Numbered from the stretch's first letter, positions 17,585-26,801 are shown. The stretch: DNA of 64,000 nt from Actinomadura viridilutea (GCA_003001795.1 PVNI01000007.1:237507-301506), one strand, 5' to 3'. Numbers and translations: made by a program. The notes: generated by a model from the letters alone, not told the origin.

Positions 17585-18604
17585 ATGACGGGGCGGACGA
17601 CGGGGGCGCCCGGGGGACGGGCGCCGGGCCGGACGACGACCTCCAGCGGCCGGCTGGCGCGGCTGCTGGCGCTGGTGCCGTACGTCATCAGCCGGGACTC
17701 GGTGGCGCTGGACCAGGCCGCCAAGGACTTCGGCGTCACCGAGAAGCAGCTCATCGACGACCTGAACCTGCTGTGGTGCGTGGAGCTGCGCGCGCCCGAC
17801 CCGTACTGCCCGATCGACCTGTCCTACGAGGGCGGCGAGATCATCGTCACCGAGGCCGAGTCGATCGACCGGCCGCTGCGGCTGAAGGCCGACGAGGCCA
17901 GCGCGCTGCTGGTGGCGCTGCGGATGCTGGCGGGCATCCCCGACCTGCCCGACCGCGACGCGCTCAGCCGCGTGATCGCCAAGCTGGAGAGCGCGGCGGG
18001 CGCGGCGGCCGCGCCGGCCAGCAAGGTCGCGGTGGAGGTCGCCGCGGGCGGCGGGCCGGACACGGCCGGCCACCTGGGGCGCCTGCGCGACGCGATCGCG
18101 CGGGGGCGGCGCGTGCACCTGGCGTACTACGTGCCCGCGCGCGACGAGAACACCGAGCGGGACGTGGACCCGATGCGGCTGCTGGTGGTGGAGGGCAACA
18201 CCTACCTGGAGGGGTGGTGCCGCCGCGCCGAGGCGGTGCGGCTGTTCCGCCTGGACCGCATCACTTCGCTGCGGGTGCTGGACGACGTGCCCGCGCAGGT
18301 CCCCGAGGACGCCGAGCCGCGCGACGTGGACGCCGGGCTGTACCGGCCGTCGCCCGACGACGTCGTGGTGACGTTGGAGCTGACCGCGCAGGGACGCTGG
18401 GTCGCCGACTACTACCCGTGCGAGAGCGTCGAGGAGCTGGGGGAGGGGCGGCTGCGGGTCGTGCTGCGCACCTCCGACACCCGCTGGGTGCGGGGCCTGG
18501 CGCTGCGCCTGGGCGACCAGGGGCGTGTCGTGGCGCCGACCGAGCTGGCCGACGCGGTCCGCGACGACGCCGCCCGCGCCTTGGCGCTGTACGAGCAGAT
18601 GTGA
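17585..18604 (+). CDS. pafC: WYL-domain transcriptional regulator PafC
   Basis: Partner of PafB, 339 residues with the same layout: winged helix (GRLARLLALVPYVISRDSVA, QAAKDFGVTEKQLIDDLNLL), WYL domain (VHLAYYVPARDENTERDVDP, NTYLEGWCRRAEAVRLFRLD) and WCX domain. The complex responds to DNA damage and activates RecA_NDp-type promoters in mycobacteria; I found no convincing such promoter in this window. The ATG at 17585 is preceded by GGGGAGTGAGCG. The PafB and PafC genes are separate here, whereas some relatives fuse them. Confidence 0.92.
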   Translation: MTGRTTGAPGGRAPGRTTTSSGRLARLLALVPYVISRDSVALDQAAKDFGVTEKQLIDDLNLLWCVELRAPDPYCPIDLSYEGGEIIVTEAESIDRPLRLKADEASALLVALRMLAGIPDLPDRDALSRVIAKLESAAGAAAAPASKVAVEVAAGGGPDTAGHLGRLRDAIARGRRVHLAYYVPARDENTERDVDPMRLLVVEGNTYLEGWCRRAEAVRLFRLDRITSLRVLDDVPAQVPEDAEPRDVDAGLYRPSPDDVVVTLELTAQGRWVADYYPCESVEELGEGRLRVVLRTSDTRWVRGLALRLGDQGRVVAPTELADAVRDDAARALALYEQM

Positions 18605-18620
18605 CGTCGGCGGCCGCGGG

Positions 18621-18690
18621 TCGCCGGGGAACGCATCACCGGGGAACGCATCACCGGGGCGTGTCGCCGGGGAACGTGCCGCCGGGCCCG
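18621..18690. repeat. 15-bp tandem repeat after pafC
   Basis: Four to five imperfect units of TC(A/G)CCGGGGAACGCA, with the period slipping to 13 bp once. It starts 17 bp after the pafC stop. Function unknown; the 18691-18799 remainder is empty. Confidence 0.7.
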
Positions 18691-18799
18691 GCTCGGGCAT
18701 TGTCGGGGCCGCGGCGCGGTGATACGACGTTTTCATGAACATCACGTGACGGTGTCGCGCGGACGGTGCCGCGTGACGACAGCAGCGGACGGCGTCGGT

Positions 18800-18805
18800 T
18801 ACCGT
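18800..18805 (+). promoter_or_regulatory. -10 box TACCGT of the small membrane protein gene
   Basis: TACCGT with 7 nt to the GTG at 18813. Because it overlaps the alternative GTG at 18804, it argues for the downstream start. Confidence 0.45.
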
Positions 18806-18812
18806 GGCGGAC

Positions 18813-19043
18813 GTGGGATGGGTCGGTGCGTCGGTGGCGCTGGGCTTCGCGGGTCTGGCCGTGCTGGCGGTGTGCGCGTTCAAGGTCTACCTCGGTGTCC
18901 GGCACCTGGGGCGGCAGCTGGACCGCGCCCGGCGGCGGCTCGCCCCGCGGCACTCCGCGCTGCGCGACGAACTGGAGGTCTTGCAGGAGAGGGCCGCCCG
19001 GGGGGAGGCGCGGCGCCGACGGGACGGCGTACGATCGTCGTGA
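18813..19043 (+). CDS. Small single-span membrane protein (76 aa)
   Basis: Residues 1-28 form one hydrophobic span (MGWVGASVALGFAGLAVLAV), and the rest is a basic, helical cytoplasmic tail (LRDELEVLQERAARGEARRR). It is shaped like a TatA or DUF948-type protein but has no TatA signature. It sits 24 bp before tatA, and together with tatA and tatC may form a translocation-related group; that role is inference. A start at GTG 18804 would add three residues. The gene between pafC and tatA is often present in related genomes but unnamed. Confidence 0.65.
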   Translation: MGWVGASVALGFAGLAVLAVCAFKVYLGVRHLGRQLDRARRRLAPRHSALRDELEVLQERAARGEARRRRDGVRSS

Positions 19044-19067
19044 GTAGACCTGCTGAAGAGGAATGTC

Positions 19068-19412
19068 ATGGGTAATTTCGGCACCAGCGAGATCTTGATC
19101 GTTCTCGTGGTCGTCCTGCTGCTGTTCGGCTCGGCCAAGCTGCCGCAGCTGGCCCGTTCGCTGGGCAAGTCGGTGCGGATCCTGAAGGCCGAGACCAAGG
19201 GGCTGCGCGAGGACGAGGAGACCGCGGCCCAGCCCGCGGCCGCGTCGCCGAGCGACCCGCGCCAGGAGGCGGCCCGGCTCCGCGAGGAGGCCGCGCGTCT
19301 GGAGCGCGAGGCGGCCGCCGCCGACGGCACCCCTCAGCGGCGTCCCCTGCCCTCCGGAGAGCCGATCCAGGGCGTCCCGGTCTCCGACCCGAACAAGATC
19401 CGCAACTCCTGA
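19068..19412 (+). CDS. tatA: Sec-independent translocase component TatA
   Basis: 114 residues. The N-terminal membrane span LIVLVVVLLLFGSAKLPQLA is followed by the conserved FG-x-LP hinge, an amphipathic helix (ARSLGKSVRILKAETK) and a charged, Ala/Glu-rich tail. It oligomerises to form the pore that passes folded proteins with twin-arginine signals. AAGAGGA lies before the ATG. tatC follows 182 bp later; no tatB is seen here. Confidence 0.95.
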   Translation: MGNFGTSEILIVLVVVLLLFGSAKLPQLARSLGKSVRILKAETKGLREDEETAAQPAAASPSDPRQEAARLREEAARLEREAAAADGTPQRRPLPSGEPIQGVPVSDPNKIRNS

Positions 19413-19594
19413 CCGCCCGGCGCCGGTCCCGCACCCGCGGTGGGCGGCTTCCGGGCGTCCGCCCGGCGGGCCCCGTGCGCCGCGGGCGCACGCGTCCCGC
19501 GCGCGACCCGCGCGTCCGGACGGCGCGCGCGCCGGGCGCCGGCCGTCCGACCCGACCGTGACCGCGTGATCGGCACCCGACCCCGAAGCCGACG

Positions 19595-20482
19595 ATGAAG
19601 TTTCTGAGCCCGAGAGGCAAGGCCGTCGACCCCGAAGGCCGCATGCCGCTCATGGACCACCTGCGCGAACTGCGCAACCGGCTGATCAAGTCGCTGCTGG
19701 CCCTGCTGGTCGGGACGATCGTCGGCTGGATCTTCTTCCAGCCCATCTGGGACTTCCTCAAGGACCCCTACTGCTCCCTGCCCGCGTCGCAGCAGCTGGA
19801 GGCGGGCAAGTGCACGCTGGTGGTCAACACCATCTTCCAGCAGTTCTTCCTCCGCCTGAAGATCTCCTTCATCATCGGCATCGTGCTGTCGTCGCCGGTG
19901 TGGCTGTACCAGCTGTGGGCGTTCGTGGCGCCCGGCCTGTACCGGCGGGAGAAGCGCTGGACGTACGTGTTCCTCAGCGCGGCGATCCCGCTGTTCATCG
20001 TCGGGACCGTGCTGGCCTACCTGACCGTCGACAAGGGGCTGCAGCTGTTCCTCGGCGGCTTCTCCATCGACGACGTCACCGCGCTGATCACCGTCGACCA
20101 CTACCTCGGCTACGTGCTGGCCATGCTGCTGGTGTTCGGCATGACCTTCGAGCTGCCGCTGTTCGTGGTGATCCTCAACCTGGCCGGGGTGCTCAGCTTC
20201 GAGCGGATCAAGAAGACGCAGCGGATCGCGATCTTCGGGATCTTCCTGTTCGCGGCCGTGGCGACGCCGAGCGGCGACCCGTTCACGATGCTGGCGCTGG
20301 CCGTGCCGACCCTGCTGCTGTTCGAGGTGTCGGCGGTGCTGGCGTTCTTCAACGACCGGCGCCGCGCCCGCCGCCCCGACCCGTACGCGGGCCTGTCCGA
20401 CGACGAGCCGTCCCCGCTGGACCTGGACGAGATCGACGCCGAGCTGGAGCGGGGCGGGCGCCCCGCCGACCCGGCCCGCTGA
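19595..20482 (+). CDS. tatC: Sec-independent translocase component TatC
   Basis: Six-span integral membrane receptor for twin-arginine signal peptides. The N-terminal motif MPLMDHLRELRNRLIKSLLA is the classic TatC signature, and the conserved PVWLYQLWAFVAPGLY loop and FGMTFELPLFVV are present. At 295 residues it has a longer acidic C-terminal tail (DDEPSPLDLDEIDAELERGG). The ATG at 19595 fits the family; no strong ribosome-binding site is visible. Confidence 0.95.
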   Translation: MKFLSPRGKAVDPEGRMPLMDHLRELRNRLIKSLLALLVGTIVGWIFFQPIWDFLKDPYCSLPASQQLEAGKCTLVVNTIFQQFFLRLKISFIIGIVLSSPVWLYQLWAFVAPGLYRREKRWTYVFLSAAIPLFIVGTVLAYLTVDKGLQLFLGGFSIDDVTALITVDHYLGYVLAMLLVFGMTFELPLFVVILNLAGVLSFERIKKTQRIAIFGIFLFAAVATPSGDPFTMLALAVPTLLLFEVSAVLAFFNDRRRARRPDPYAGLSDDEPSPLDLDEIDAELERGGRPADPAR

Positions 20483-20544
20483 CCCGGCCCCGGCCCGCGG
20501 GGCGCCGCGGCGTCCGCGATTGGGATTCGGGCCGGGGGGAAACG

Positions 20545-20550
20545 TAGGCT
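20545..20550 (+). promoter_or_regulatory. -10 box TAGGCT, leaderless start of the helicase
   Basis: GTAGGCTCGACCC then ATG at 20557, a 6-nt gap, with the same TAGGCTCGAC sequence as upstream of the acyltransferase and dop. Confidence 0.55.
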
Positions 20551-20556
20551 CGACCC

Positions 20557-23328
20557 ATGACCCCTCCCGACACGCAGTCGGCCACCGAGTCGCCCGCGGC
20601 GCGCTACTCGGCCTTCCGCCGGCGCACCGCGGGCAACGGCCCCGCGCTGCTGGACTTCCAGACCCTGTACGACTTCGACCTGGATCCGTTCCAGATCGAG
20701 GCGTGCCGCGCCCTGGAGTCCGGCAGCGGCGTCCTGGTCGCCGCGCCCACCGGCTCCGGCAAGACCGTGGTGGGGGAGTTCGCCGTCCACCTGGCCCTCA
20801 CCGCCGGCCGCAAGTGCTTCTACACCACGCCGATCAAGGCGCTGTCCAACCAGAAGTACGCCGACCTGGTGCGCCGCTACGGTCCGGAGAAGGTCGGGCT
20901 GCTCACCGGCGACAACAGCGTCAACGGCGAGGCGCCCGTGGTGGTGATGACCACCGAGGTGCTGCGGAACATGCTGTATGCGGCCTCGCCGACCCTGTCC
21001 GGGCTGGCGTTCGTGGTCATGGACGAGGTGCACTACCTGGCCGACCGGTTCCGCGGCGCCGTCTGGGAAGAAGTGATCATCCACGTGCCGGACTCGGTGC
21101 GGATCGTGGCGCTGTCGGCCACGGTCAGCAACGCCGAGGAGTTCGGCGAGTGGCTGCAGGCCGTCCGCGGCGACACCGCCGTGATCGTGGACGAGCACCG
21201 GCCCGTCCCGCTGTTCCAGCACATGATGGTCGGCACGCGCCTGTACGACCTGTTCGTGGAGGTCGGCAAGGGCGCGAACCGGCAGGCGCGGGTCAATCCG
21301 CAGCTGCAGCGCATCGCGGTGGAGGAGGTGCGCCGCACCAAGCTGAACCAGAACCGCCGCACCGGCCGCCGCCGCGCGCCCCGGCCCGCCCGTTACCGGC
21401 CGCCGTCCCGGCCCGACGTGGTGGCGCGTCTGGACCGCGCGGGGCTGCTGCCCGCGATCACGTTCATCTTCTCTCGCAACGGCTGCGACACGGCCGTCCT
21501 GCAGTGCCTGAACGCCGGGCTGCGACTGACCTCCAAGGAGGAGAGCGAGGAGATCCGCGCCCACGTCGAGCTGCGCACCGCCGACATCGCCCGCGAGGAC
21601 CTGGCGGTGCTCGGCTACGACGACTTCCTGGCGGCGCTGGAACGCGGGATCGCCGCCCACCACGCGGGCATGCTGCCGACGTTCAAGGAGATCGTCGAGG
21701 AGCTGTTCGTCCGCGGGCTGATCAAGGTGGTGTTCGCCACCGAGACGCTGGCGCTGGGCATCAACATGCCGGCGCGGACCGTGGTGATCGAACGGCTCGA
21801 CAAGTGGAACGGCGAGGCCCACGTCGACCTCACCCCCGGCGAGTACACCCAGCTGACCGGGCGGGCCGGGCGGCGCGGCATCGACGTCGAGGGCCACGCG
21901 GTGGTGATCTGGGGGCCGGGCGTGGACCCCGCGGCGGTCGCCGGGCTGGCCGGCACCCGCACCTACCCGCTCAACTCCAGCTTCCGCCCGTCCTACAACA
22001 TGGCGGTCAACCTGGTCGGCGCCGTCGGCGTCGAACGCGCCCGCACCCTGCTGGAGGAGTCGTTCGCCCAGTTCCAGGCCGACCGCGCCGTCGTCGGCCT
22101 GGCCCGGCAGGTGCACCGCAACGAAGAGGCCCTGGCGGGGTACGCGCAGGCCGCCGAATGCCACCTGGGCGACTTCATGGAGTACGCGGCGCTGCGGCGC
22201 CGCCTGTCGGACCGCGAGGCCGAGCTGGCCCGCGAACGCTCCGCGGCCCGCCGCGCCGAGGCCGCCCGCAGCCTGGAGCGGCTGCGGCCCGGCGACGTCG
22301 TCCACGTGCCGTCCGGGCGCCGCACCGGCCTGGCCGTGGTGCTCGACCCGGGCCTGGGCCGCCGCTCCGACGGGCCCGCGCCGCTGGTGCTGACCGCCAA
22401 CCGGTCCGTGCAGCGGCTGTCGGTGCACGACTTCCCCCGCCCCGTCGAACCCCTCGACCGGCTGCGCATCCCCAAGTCGTTCAGCCCCCGCAACCCGCAG
22501 GCGCGCCGCGACCTGGCCGCCGCGCTGCGCGCCAAGGTGCCCGACGACGCCCACCTGCGGCGCCGCGGCCGCGGACGCGACGTGCCGCCCGCCGACGACA
22601 AGGAGATCGCCGAGCTGCGCGCCGCGCTGCGCCGCCACCCCGTGCACGGCTGCGACAAGCGCGAGGAGCACGCCCGCTGGGCGGAGCGCTACTTCCGCCT
22701 GGAACGCGAGACCGAGCAGCTGCGCCGCCGCGTCGAAGGACGCTCCCAGGTGATCGCCCGCACGTTCGACCGCGTGTGCGCCGTCCTGCAGCAGCTCGGC
22801 TACCTCGACGGCGACACCGTCACCGAGGACGGCCGCCGCCTCGCCCGCATCTACAACGAGCTGGACCTGCTCACCGCCGAATGCCTGCGCGCGGGGGTGT
22901 GGGAGGGGCTCGATCACGCCGAGCTGGCCGCCTGCGTGTCGGCGCTGGTGTACGAGTCGCGGCAGCCCGACGACGCGGCCCCGCCCCGCACCCCGTCGGG
23001 CGCGGCGCAGGACGCCCTGGCCGCCATGGTGCGGCTGTGGGGTCGGCTGGACGCCGTCGAAAAGGACAACCGGGTGTCGTTCCTGCGCGAACCCGACCTG
23101 GGGTTCGCGTGGACGGCCTACCGGTGGGCGCGGGGCGGCGACTTGGACGAGGTGCTGCTGGACACCGACCTGACCGCCGGCGACTTCGTCCGCGCGGTCA
23201 AGCAGCTGCTGGACCTGCTCGGGCAGATCGCCGACGCGTCCCCGGAGAACAGCCACATCCGCAAGACCGCCCGCCGCGCCATGGACGCCATGCGCCGCGG
23301 CGTCGTCGCCTACTCCTCCGTCGCCTGA
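20557..23328 (+). CDS. helY: DEVH-box superfamily 2 helicase, HelY/Ski2-like
   Basis: 923 residues. Walker A APTGSGKT lies near residues 65-72, motif II DEVH near 155, motif III SATVSNAEEFGEW near 187, and motif VI QLTGRAGRRGID near 430. The C-terminal part (about 690-923) resembles the DSHCT domain of Ski2/Mtr4 RNA helicases (HPVHGCDKREEHARWAERYF). Actinobacterial HelY proteins are probable RNA helicases in RNA turnover; the substrate is unproven. It follows tatC and has its own leaderless promoter. Confidence 0.92.
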   Translation: MTPPDTQSATESPAARYSAFRRRTAGNGPALLDFQTLYDFDLDPFQIEACRALESGSGVLVAAPTGSGKTVVGEFAVHLALTAGRKCFYTTPIKALSNQKYADLVRRYGPEKVGLLTGDNSVNGEAPVVVMTTEVLRNMLYAASPTLSGLAFVVMDEVHYLADRFRGAVWEEVIIHVPDSVRIVALSATVSNAEEFGEWLQAVRGDTAVIVDEHRPVPLFQHMMVGTRLYDLFVEVGKGANRQARVNPQLQRIAVEEVRRTKLNQNRRTGRRRAPRPARYRPPSRPDVVARLDRAGLLPAITFIFSRNGCDTAVLQCLNAGLRLTSKEESEEIRAHVELRTADIAREDLAVLGYDDFLAALERGIAAHHAGMLPTFKEIVEELFVRGLIKVVFATETLALGINMPARTVVIERLDKWNGEAHVDLTPGEYTQLTGRAGRRGIDVEGHAVVIWGPGVDPAAVAGLAGTRTYPLNSSFRPSYNMAVNLVGAVGVERARTLLEESFAQFQADRAVVGLARQVHRNEEALAGYAQAAECHLGDFMEYAALRRRLSDREAELARERSAARRAEAARSLERLRPGDVVHVPSGRRTGLAVVLDPGLGRRSDGPAPLVLTANRSVQRLSVHDFPRPVEPLDRLRIPKSFSPRNPQARRDLAAALRAKVPDDAHLRRRGRGRDVPPADDKEIAELRAALRRHPVHGCDKREEHARWAERYFRLERETEQLRRRVEGRSQVIARTFDRVCAVLQQLGYLDGDTVTEDGRRLARIYNELDLLTAECLRAGVWEGLDHAELAACVSALVYESRQPDDAAPPRTPSGAAQDALAAMVRLWGRLDAVEKDNRVSFLREPDLGFAWTAYRWARGGDLDEVLLDTDLTAGDFVRAVKQLLDLLGQIADASPENSHIRKTARRAMDAMRRGVVAYSSVA

Positions 23329-23347
23329 CCGCGGGCGTCCGCGTCGG

Positions 23348-23383
23348 CCGGGGGCGGGGCGGGCACGGCCGTCCCGCCCCCGG
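23348..23383. terminator. Bidirectional terminator between helY and the Crp-like gene
   Basis: 11-bp inverted repeat (CCGGGGGCGGG at 23348-23358, complement at 23373-23383), immediately followed by a perfect 18-bp palindrome at 23381-23398. Both lie between convergent genes. Confidence 0.6.
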
Positions 23384-23400
23384 CGGCCCGGGCCGCCGGG

Positions 23401-24165
23401 TCAGGCGTCGCCGTCGGCGTACGCGCGCAGCCGCGGCAGGTCCGCCACGATGATCTTGCGCCAGCCGGTGCGGACCAGGCCCCGGGAGCGCAGGTTGTTC
23501 AGCGCCCGGGCGACCGTCTCGCGGGAGGCGTCCATCCAGCTGCCCAGCTCCTCCTGCGACAGCGGCGGCGCGATCGCGATGCCGCCGTCCGGCTCGGGAG
23601 GGCCGTGCTTGGCCGACATCTCGGCCAGCTGCGCCAGCAGCCCGGCCAGACGCTGGGCGCCCTTGGCCGACACGTGCGCCTGCAGGCGGCGGTCGGCGTC
23701 GTCCTGGCGCTGCACGAGCGTGCCGCTCACCAGCCGCCACACCGCCGGATGGGCGTCGAGGAAGCCGGTGAACCGCGCCGCGGGCACCACCAGCGCCCGC
23801 ACCGGGTTCAGCGCCGTCACCGTCGCCGACCGGCGCCGCGCCGCCAGCACGGCGCTCTCGCAGATCAGGTCGCCGGGGCCGCGCACGGCCAGCACGACCT
23901 CGCGGCCGTCCGGCGTCGTCGAGGTGACCTTGGCCCAGCCGCTCTCGATGATGATGATGTGGTCGGAGTCCTCGCCCTGGTAGCACAGCGGCGTTCGCGC
24001 CGAGTACGTGCGGGGACGGGCCGCGGCGCGCAGGTCCTTGCGCTGCGCGGCGGTCAGCGCGTTCCAGAAGCCGTCGCGCGGCGCGGCCGCGGCGGCGTCG
24101 GATCCCCGCGCGGCGCGCCCCGCGGCGCGCCGGGGGGTGATCGTTGGGACAGTCCGTTCGGTCAC
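23401..24165 (-). CDS. Crp/Fnr-family transcriptional regulator
   Basis: 254 residues. The cyclic-nucleotide-binding-type barrel (about 45-165; LCYQGEDSDHIIIIESGWAK, GREVVLAVRGPGDLICESAV) lacks an obvious R-x-S-A-x phosphate-binding arginine, so the effector may not be cAMP. The C-terminal winged helix reads PLSQEELGSWMDASRETVAR. There is no N-terminal cysteine cluster, so it is not an Fe-S FNR. The GTG at 24165 gives a typical length; the frame stays open upstream but without similarity. A perfect dyad 340 bp upstream (24505-24522) has the TGTG-N8-CACA layout of Crp sites and may serve for autoregulation. Confidence 0.85.
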   Translation of the reverse strand: MTERTVPTITPRRAAGRAARGSDAAAAAPRDGFWNALTAAQRKDLRAAARPRTYSARTPLCYQGEDSDHIIIIESGWAKVTSTTPDGREVVLAVRGPGDLICESAVLAARRRSATVTALNPVRALVVPAARFTGFLDAHPAVWRLVSGTLVQRQDDADRRLQAHVSAKGAQRLAGLLAQLAEMSAKHGPPEPDGGIAIAPPLSQEELGSWMDASRETVARALNNLRSRGLVRTGWRKIIVADLPRLRAYADGDA

Positions 24166-24637
24166 CGGCGACCCGCTTTCTCGGGTTCCCCACGGCCGCG
24201 GACCCGCGGACCGGGGACGCGGCCCACTGCGGCGGACGACCGGCGCGCGGCGTCGCCGCGGCCGCCCGCCCGGCCCTCCGGCCGCGCCGCCGGGGCCGGT
24301 CGGATCCGGACCGGACCGGAACCCGCGGCGGATGGGAGGAGTGGGGCGGTGAGACCCAGCGTCGCGGGGCCCGGTCCGTCCATGCGGGCGCCGCGCCGGC
24401 CGCGAGGACCGCTGCGGGTCCGCGCCGACGGTGCGTGCCTGGTCGTCACAGGTCCAGGAAAACCCGCCATTGATCAGGATGGTGCGCCGCCGCGCACGCG
24501 TTGTCTGTGTCATCTGACACAGAACGGCGCGCCCCGCGGCGCGAACGTCAGAAACCCGGTCAGGACCGCCGGGCCGCCGCACCGGCCGCATTCGGACGGC
24601 GCCGCGACGCCGTCGGGCGCCGTTGTCAGAACGGCCG
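24166..24637. other. intergenic region upstream of the Crp-like gene
   Basis: 472 bp without a credible gene on either strand. Its main content is the palindrome at 24505-24522; the rest is GC-rich sequence. Confidence 0.6.
24505..24522. promoter_or_regulatory. palindrome CTGTGTCATCTGACACAG, Crp-type operator candidate
   Basis: Perfect 8-bp arms with a 2-bp centre. The inner TGTG-N8-CACA has the spacing of Crp/Fnr-family sites (TGTGA-N6-TCACA) with the fifth base changed. It lies between the exonuclease and Crp-like genes, upstream of the latter. Confidence 0.55.
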
Positions 24638-25570
24638 TCAGGACGCGGCGCGGGCCGCCAGCGCGTTCAGCAGCCGGTTGACCGGCCCGCCGAGCCCCCA
24701 CCGGTCGGCCAGCTCCACCACCGCGTCCGGGTCGCGCGGCCGCGACGGCAGCCGGTCGTCCAGGTCGCGCAGCTCGGCGGCGTCGATGTCGGTCACCACC
24801 CGCACCACCGTCCCGGCCGCGGCCAGGTAGGAGCGGGCGGCCTCGATCCGGCGCCGCGCCCCCGCCGGGAACCCCTCGTCGGTGCCGGCCTCCAGCGCCG
24901 CCAGGATCCCCTCGACCGACCCGAACCGGGTGACCAGGGCCGCCGCGGTCTTGTCGCCCACCCCGGGCACGCCCGGCAGCCCGTCGCTGGGGTCGCCGCG
25001 CAGCATGGCGTAGTCGGCGTAGCCGCGGCCGGGGATGCCGTACTTGGCCGCGACCTCCTTCTCGCCCATGACCTGCAGGTTGCGGATGCCGCGCGCGGTG
25101 TACAGGACCTGGATCGGGCCGCGCTCGTCCACCAGCTGGAACAGGTCGCGGTCGCCGGTGACCACGTCGACCGGCCCCCGCCGCGCGCCCCGCACCGCCA
25201 GCGTGCCGATCACGTCGTCCGCCTCGTACCCGGGCACGCCGGCGCGGGCGAGCCCGAACGCGTCCAGCACCGCGTCGATCAGCGGAAGCTGCGCCTCCAG
25301 CGCGTCCGGCGTCTGGTCGCCGCCGTCGGCGGCCACCCGGTGCGCCTTGTAGGACGGCAGCGCCGCCACCCGGAACGCCGGCCGCCAGTCGGCGTCCATG
25401 CAGCACACCAGCCGGTCCGGGGCGCGGTCCCGCACCAGGCTGGCGATCATGTCGAGCAGGCCGCGGACCGCGTTGACCGGGGTGCCGTCCGGCGCGGTGA
25501 CGCTCTCCGGCACGCCGTAGAAGGCGCGGAAGTACAACGACGGCGTGTCCAGCAGCATCAGCCCGCTCAT
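24638..25570 (-). CDS. 5'-3' exonuclease (PolA N-terminal-like, PIN/H3TH)
   Basis: 310-residue stand-alone flap-type exonuclease resembling the N-terminal domain of DNA polymerase I. It has the metal-binding acidic motifs MLLDTPSLYFRAFYG at the start, CMDADWRPAFR, GYEADDVIGTLA and VTGDRDLFQLV, then the helix-hairpin-helix (SDGLPGVPGVGDKTAAAL). It probably acts on 5' ends or RNA primers in repair or replication. The ATG at 25570 has GGGAGGA at suitable distance; 25579 is an alternative ATG. Confidence 0.9.
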   Translation of the reverse strand: MSGLMLLDTPSLYFRAFYGVPESVTAPDGTPVNAVRGLLDMIASLVRDRAPDRLVCCMDADWRPAFRVAALPSYKAHRVAADGGDQTPDALEAQLPLIDAVLDAFGLARAGVPGYEADDVIGTLAVRGARRGPVDVVTGDRDLFQLVDERGPIQVLYTARGIRNLQVMGEKEVAAKYGIPGRGYADYAMLRGDPSDGLPGVPGVGDKTAAALVTRFGSVEGILAALEAGTDEGFPAGARRRIEAARSYLAAAGTVVRVVTDIDAAELRDLDDRLPSRPRDPDAVVELADRWGLGGPVNRLLNALAARAAS

Positions 25571-25679
25571 GACGCCCATCCTCCCACGCCGGGCGCCCGC
25601 CCGCGGGCCGGGCGCCGCAGGTGCGTGCGCCCCCGCCGGCGGGCATACGATGCTGACGGACCAAGGGCAGCTCACGGAT

Positions 25680-26801
25680 ATGGGGATGGATGTGACGACG
25701 GAGTTGTATCCACGGGAGCGGCTGGACCGCGTCCGGGAGGCGGCCGACCGCGCGGGCCTGGGCGCGGTGCTGCTGACGCCCGGACCGGATCTGCGGTACG
25801 TCACCGGCTACGACGCGCACCAGCTCGAACGGCTCACCTGCCTGGTCGTGCCGGCGTCGGGGGACCCGTTCCTCGTGGTGCCCCGGCTGGAGCTGCCCGC
25901 CGCGCAGGCGTCCCCGGCCGGCCGCCTGGACGTGGAGATGGTGCCCTGGGACGAGACCGACGACCCGTACGCGCTGGTCGCCTCCCGGCTGCCCCGCGGC
26001 ATCGCCAAGGTCGCGGTGGCCGACCGGATGTGGGCGGTCATGGCGCTGCGGTTCCGCGCCGCCCTGCCCGGCGCCGAGCAGGTCCCCGCCGGAGGCGTCA
26101 TGCGCGAGCTGCGCATGCGCAAGAGCCCCGCCGAGATCGCCGCGCTGCGCGAGGCGGGCGCCGCGATCGACCGGGTGCACCGGCGCGTCCCCGAGCTGCT
26201 CAAGCCCGGACGCACCGAACGCGAGGTGGGCCGCGACATCGCCGACGCGATCATCGCCGAGGGGCACGCCACCGTCGAGTTCGTCATCGTCGGCTCCGGG
26301 CCCAACGGCGCCAACCCGCACGCCGAGCTGTCCGACCGGGTCATCCGGCCCGGCGAGCCGATCGTCGTCGACATCGGCGGCGCCATGCCCAGCGGCTACT
26401 GCTCCGACTCCACGCGCAACTACTGCATCGGCGAGCCGCCCGCGGAGTACCGGGCCTACTACCGGGTCCTGCAGGAGGCGCAGCAGGCGGCCTGCGACGC
26501 AGTCCGCCCCGGAGTCACCCCCGAGTCGGTGGACGCCGCGGCGCGCGACATCATCGCCGCCGCCGGGTACGGCGAGCACTTCTTCCACCGCACCGGCCAC
26601 GGCATCGGCCTGGAGGCGCACGAGGACCCCTACATCGTCGCGGGCAACACCGAGCCCCTTGAACCCGGCATGGCGTTCTCCGTCGAACCGGGCATCTACC
26701 CCGGGCCGCACGGCGCCCGCATCGAGGACATCGTCGTGTGCACCGACGACGGCTGCGAACGTCTGAACACCAGCCCGCGCGACCTGATCGTCGTCGACTA
26801 G
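25680..26801 (+). CDS. M24-family Xaa-Pro peptidase
   Basis: 373 residues: an N-terminal creatinase-like domain (about 1-125) and a C-terminal pita-bread domain with the dinuclear-metal ligands seen as VVDIGGAMPSGYCSDSTRNY (two Asp), HRTGHGIGLEAHEDPY (His), SVEPGIY (Glu) and ARIEDIVV (Glu). It is a cytoplasmic dipeptidase or aminopeptidase of the PepQ/PepP type for X-Pro bonds. The start is uncertain: ATG 25650 overlaps a TACGAT -10 box, so ATG 25680 or 25686 is more likely. A strong hairpin follows at 26839. Confidence 0.88.
   Translation: MGMDVTTELYPRERLDRVREAADRAGLGAVLLTPGPDLRYVTGYDAHQLERLTCLVVPASGDPFLVVPRLELPAAQASPAGRLDVEMVPWDETDDPYALVASRLPRGIAKVAVADRMWAVMALRFRAALPGAEQVPAGGVMRELRMRKSPAEIAALREAGAAIDRVHRRVPELLKPGRTEREVGRDIADAIIAEGHATVEFVIVGSGPNGANPHAELSDRVIRPGEPIVVDIGGAMPSGYCSDSTRNYCIGEPPAEYRAYYRVLQEAQQAACDAVRPGVTPESVDAAARDIIAAAGYGEHFFHRTGHGIGLEAHEDPYIVAGNTEPLEPGMAFSVEPGIYPGPHGARIEDIVVCTDDGCERLNTSPRDLIVVD

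Noticed and set aside
24501..24525. TTGTCTGTG as a PafBC-type RecA_NDp promoter
   Set aside because: The sixth base does not fit TTGTCRGTG and no TAnnnT follows at the required 8-bp spacing; the palindrome explains the sequence better.
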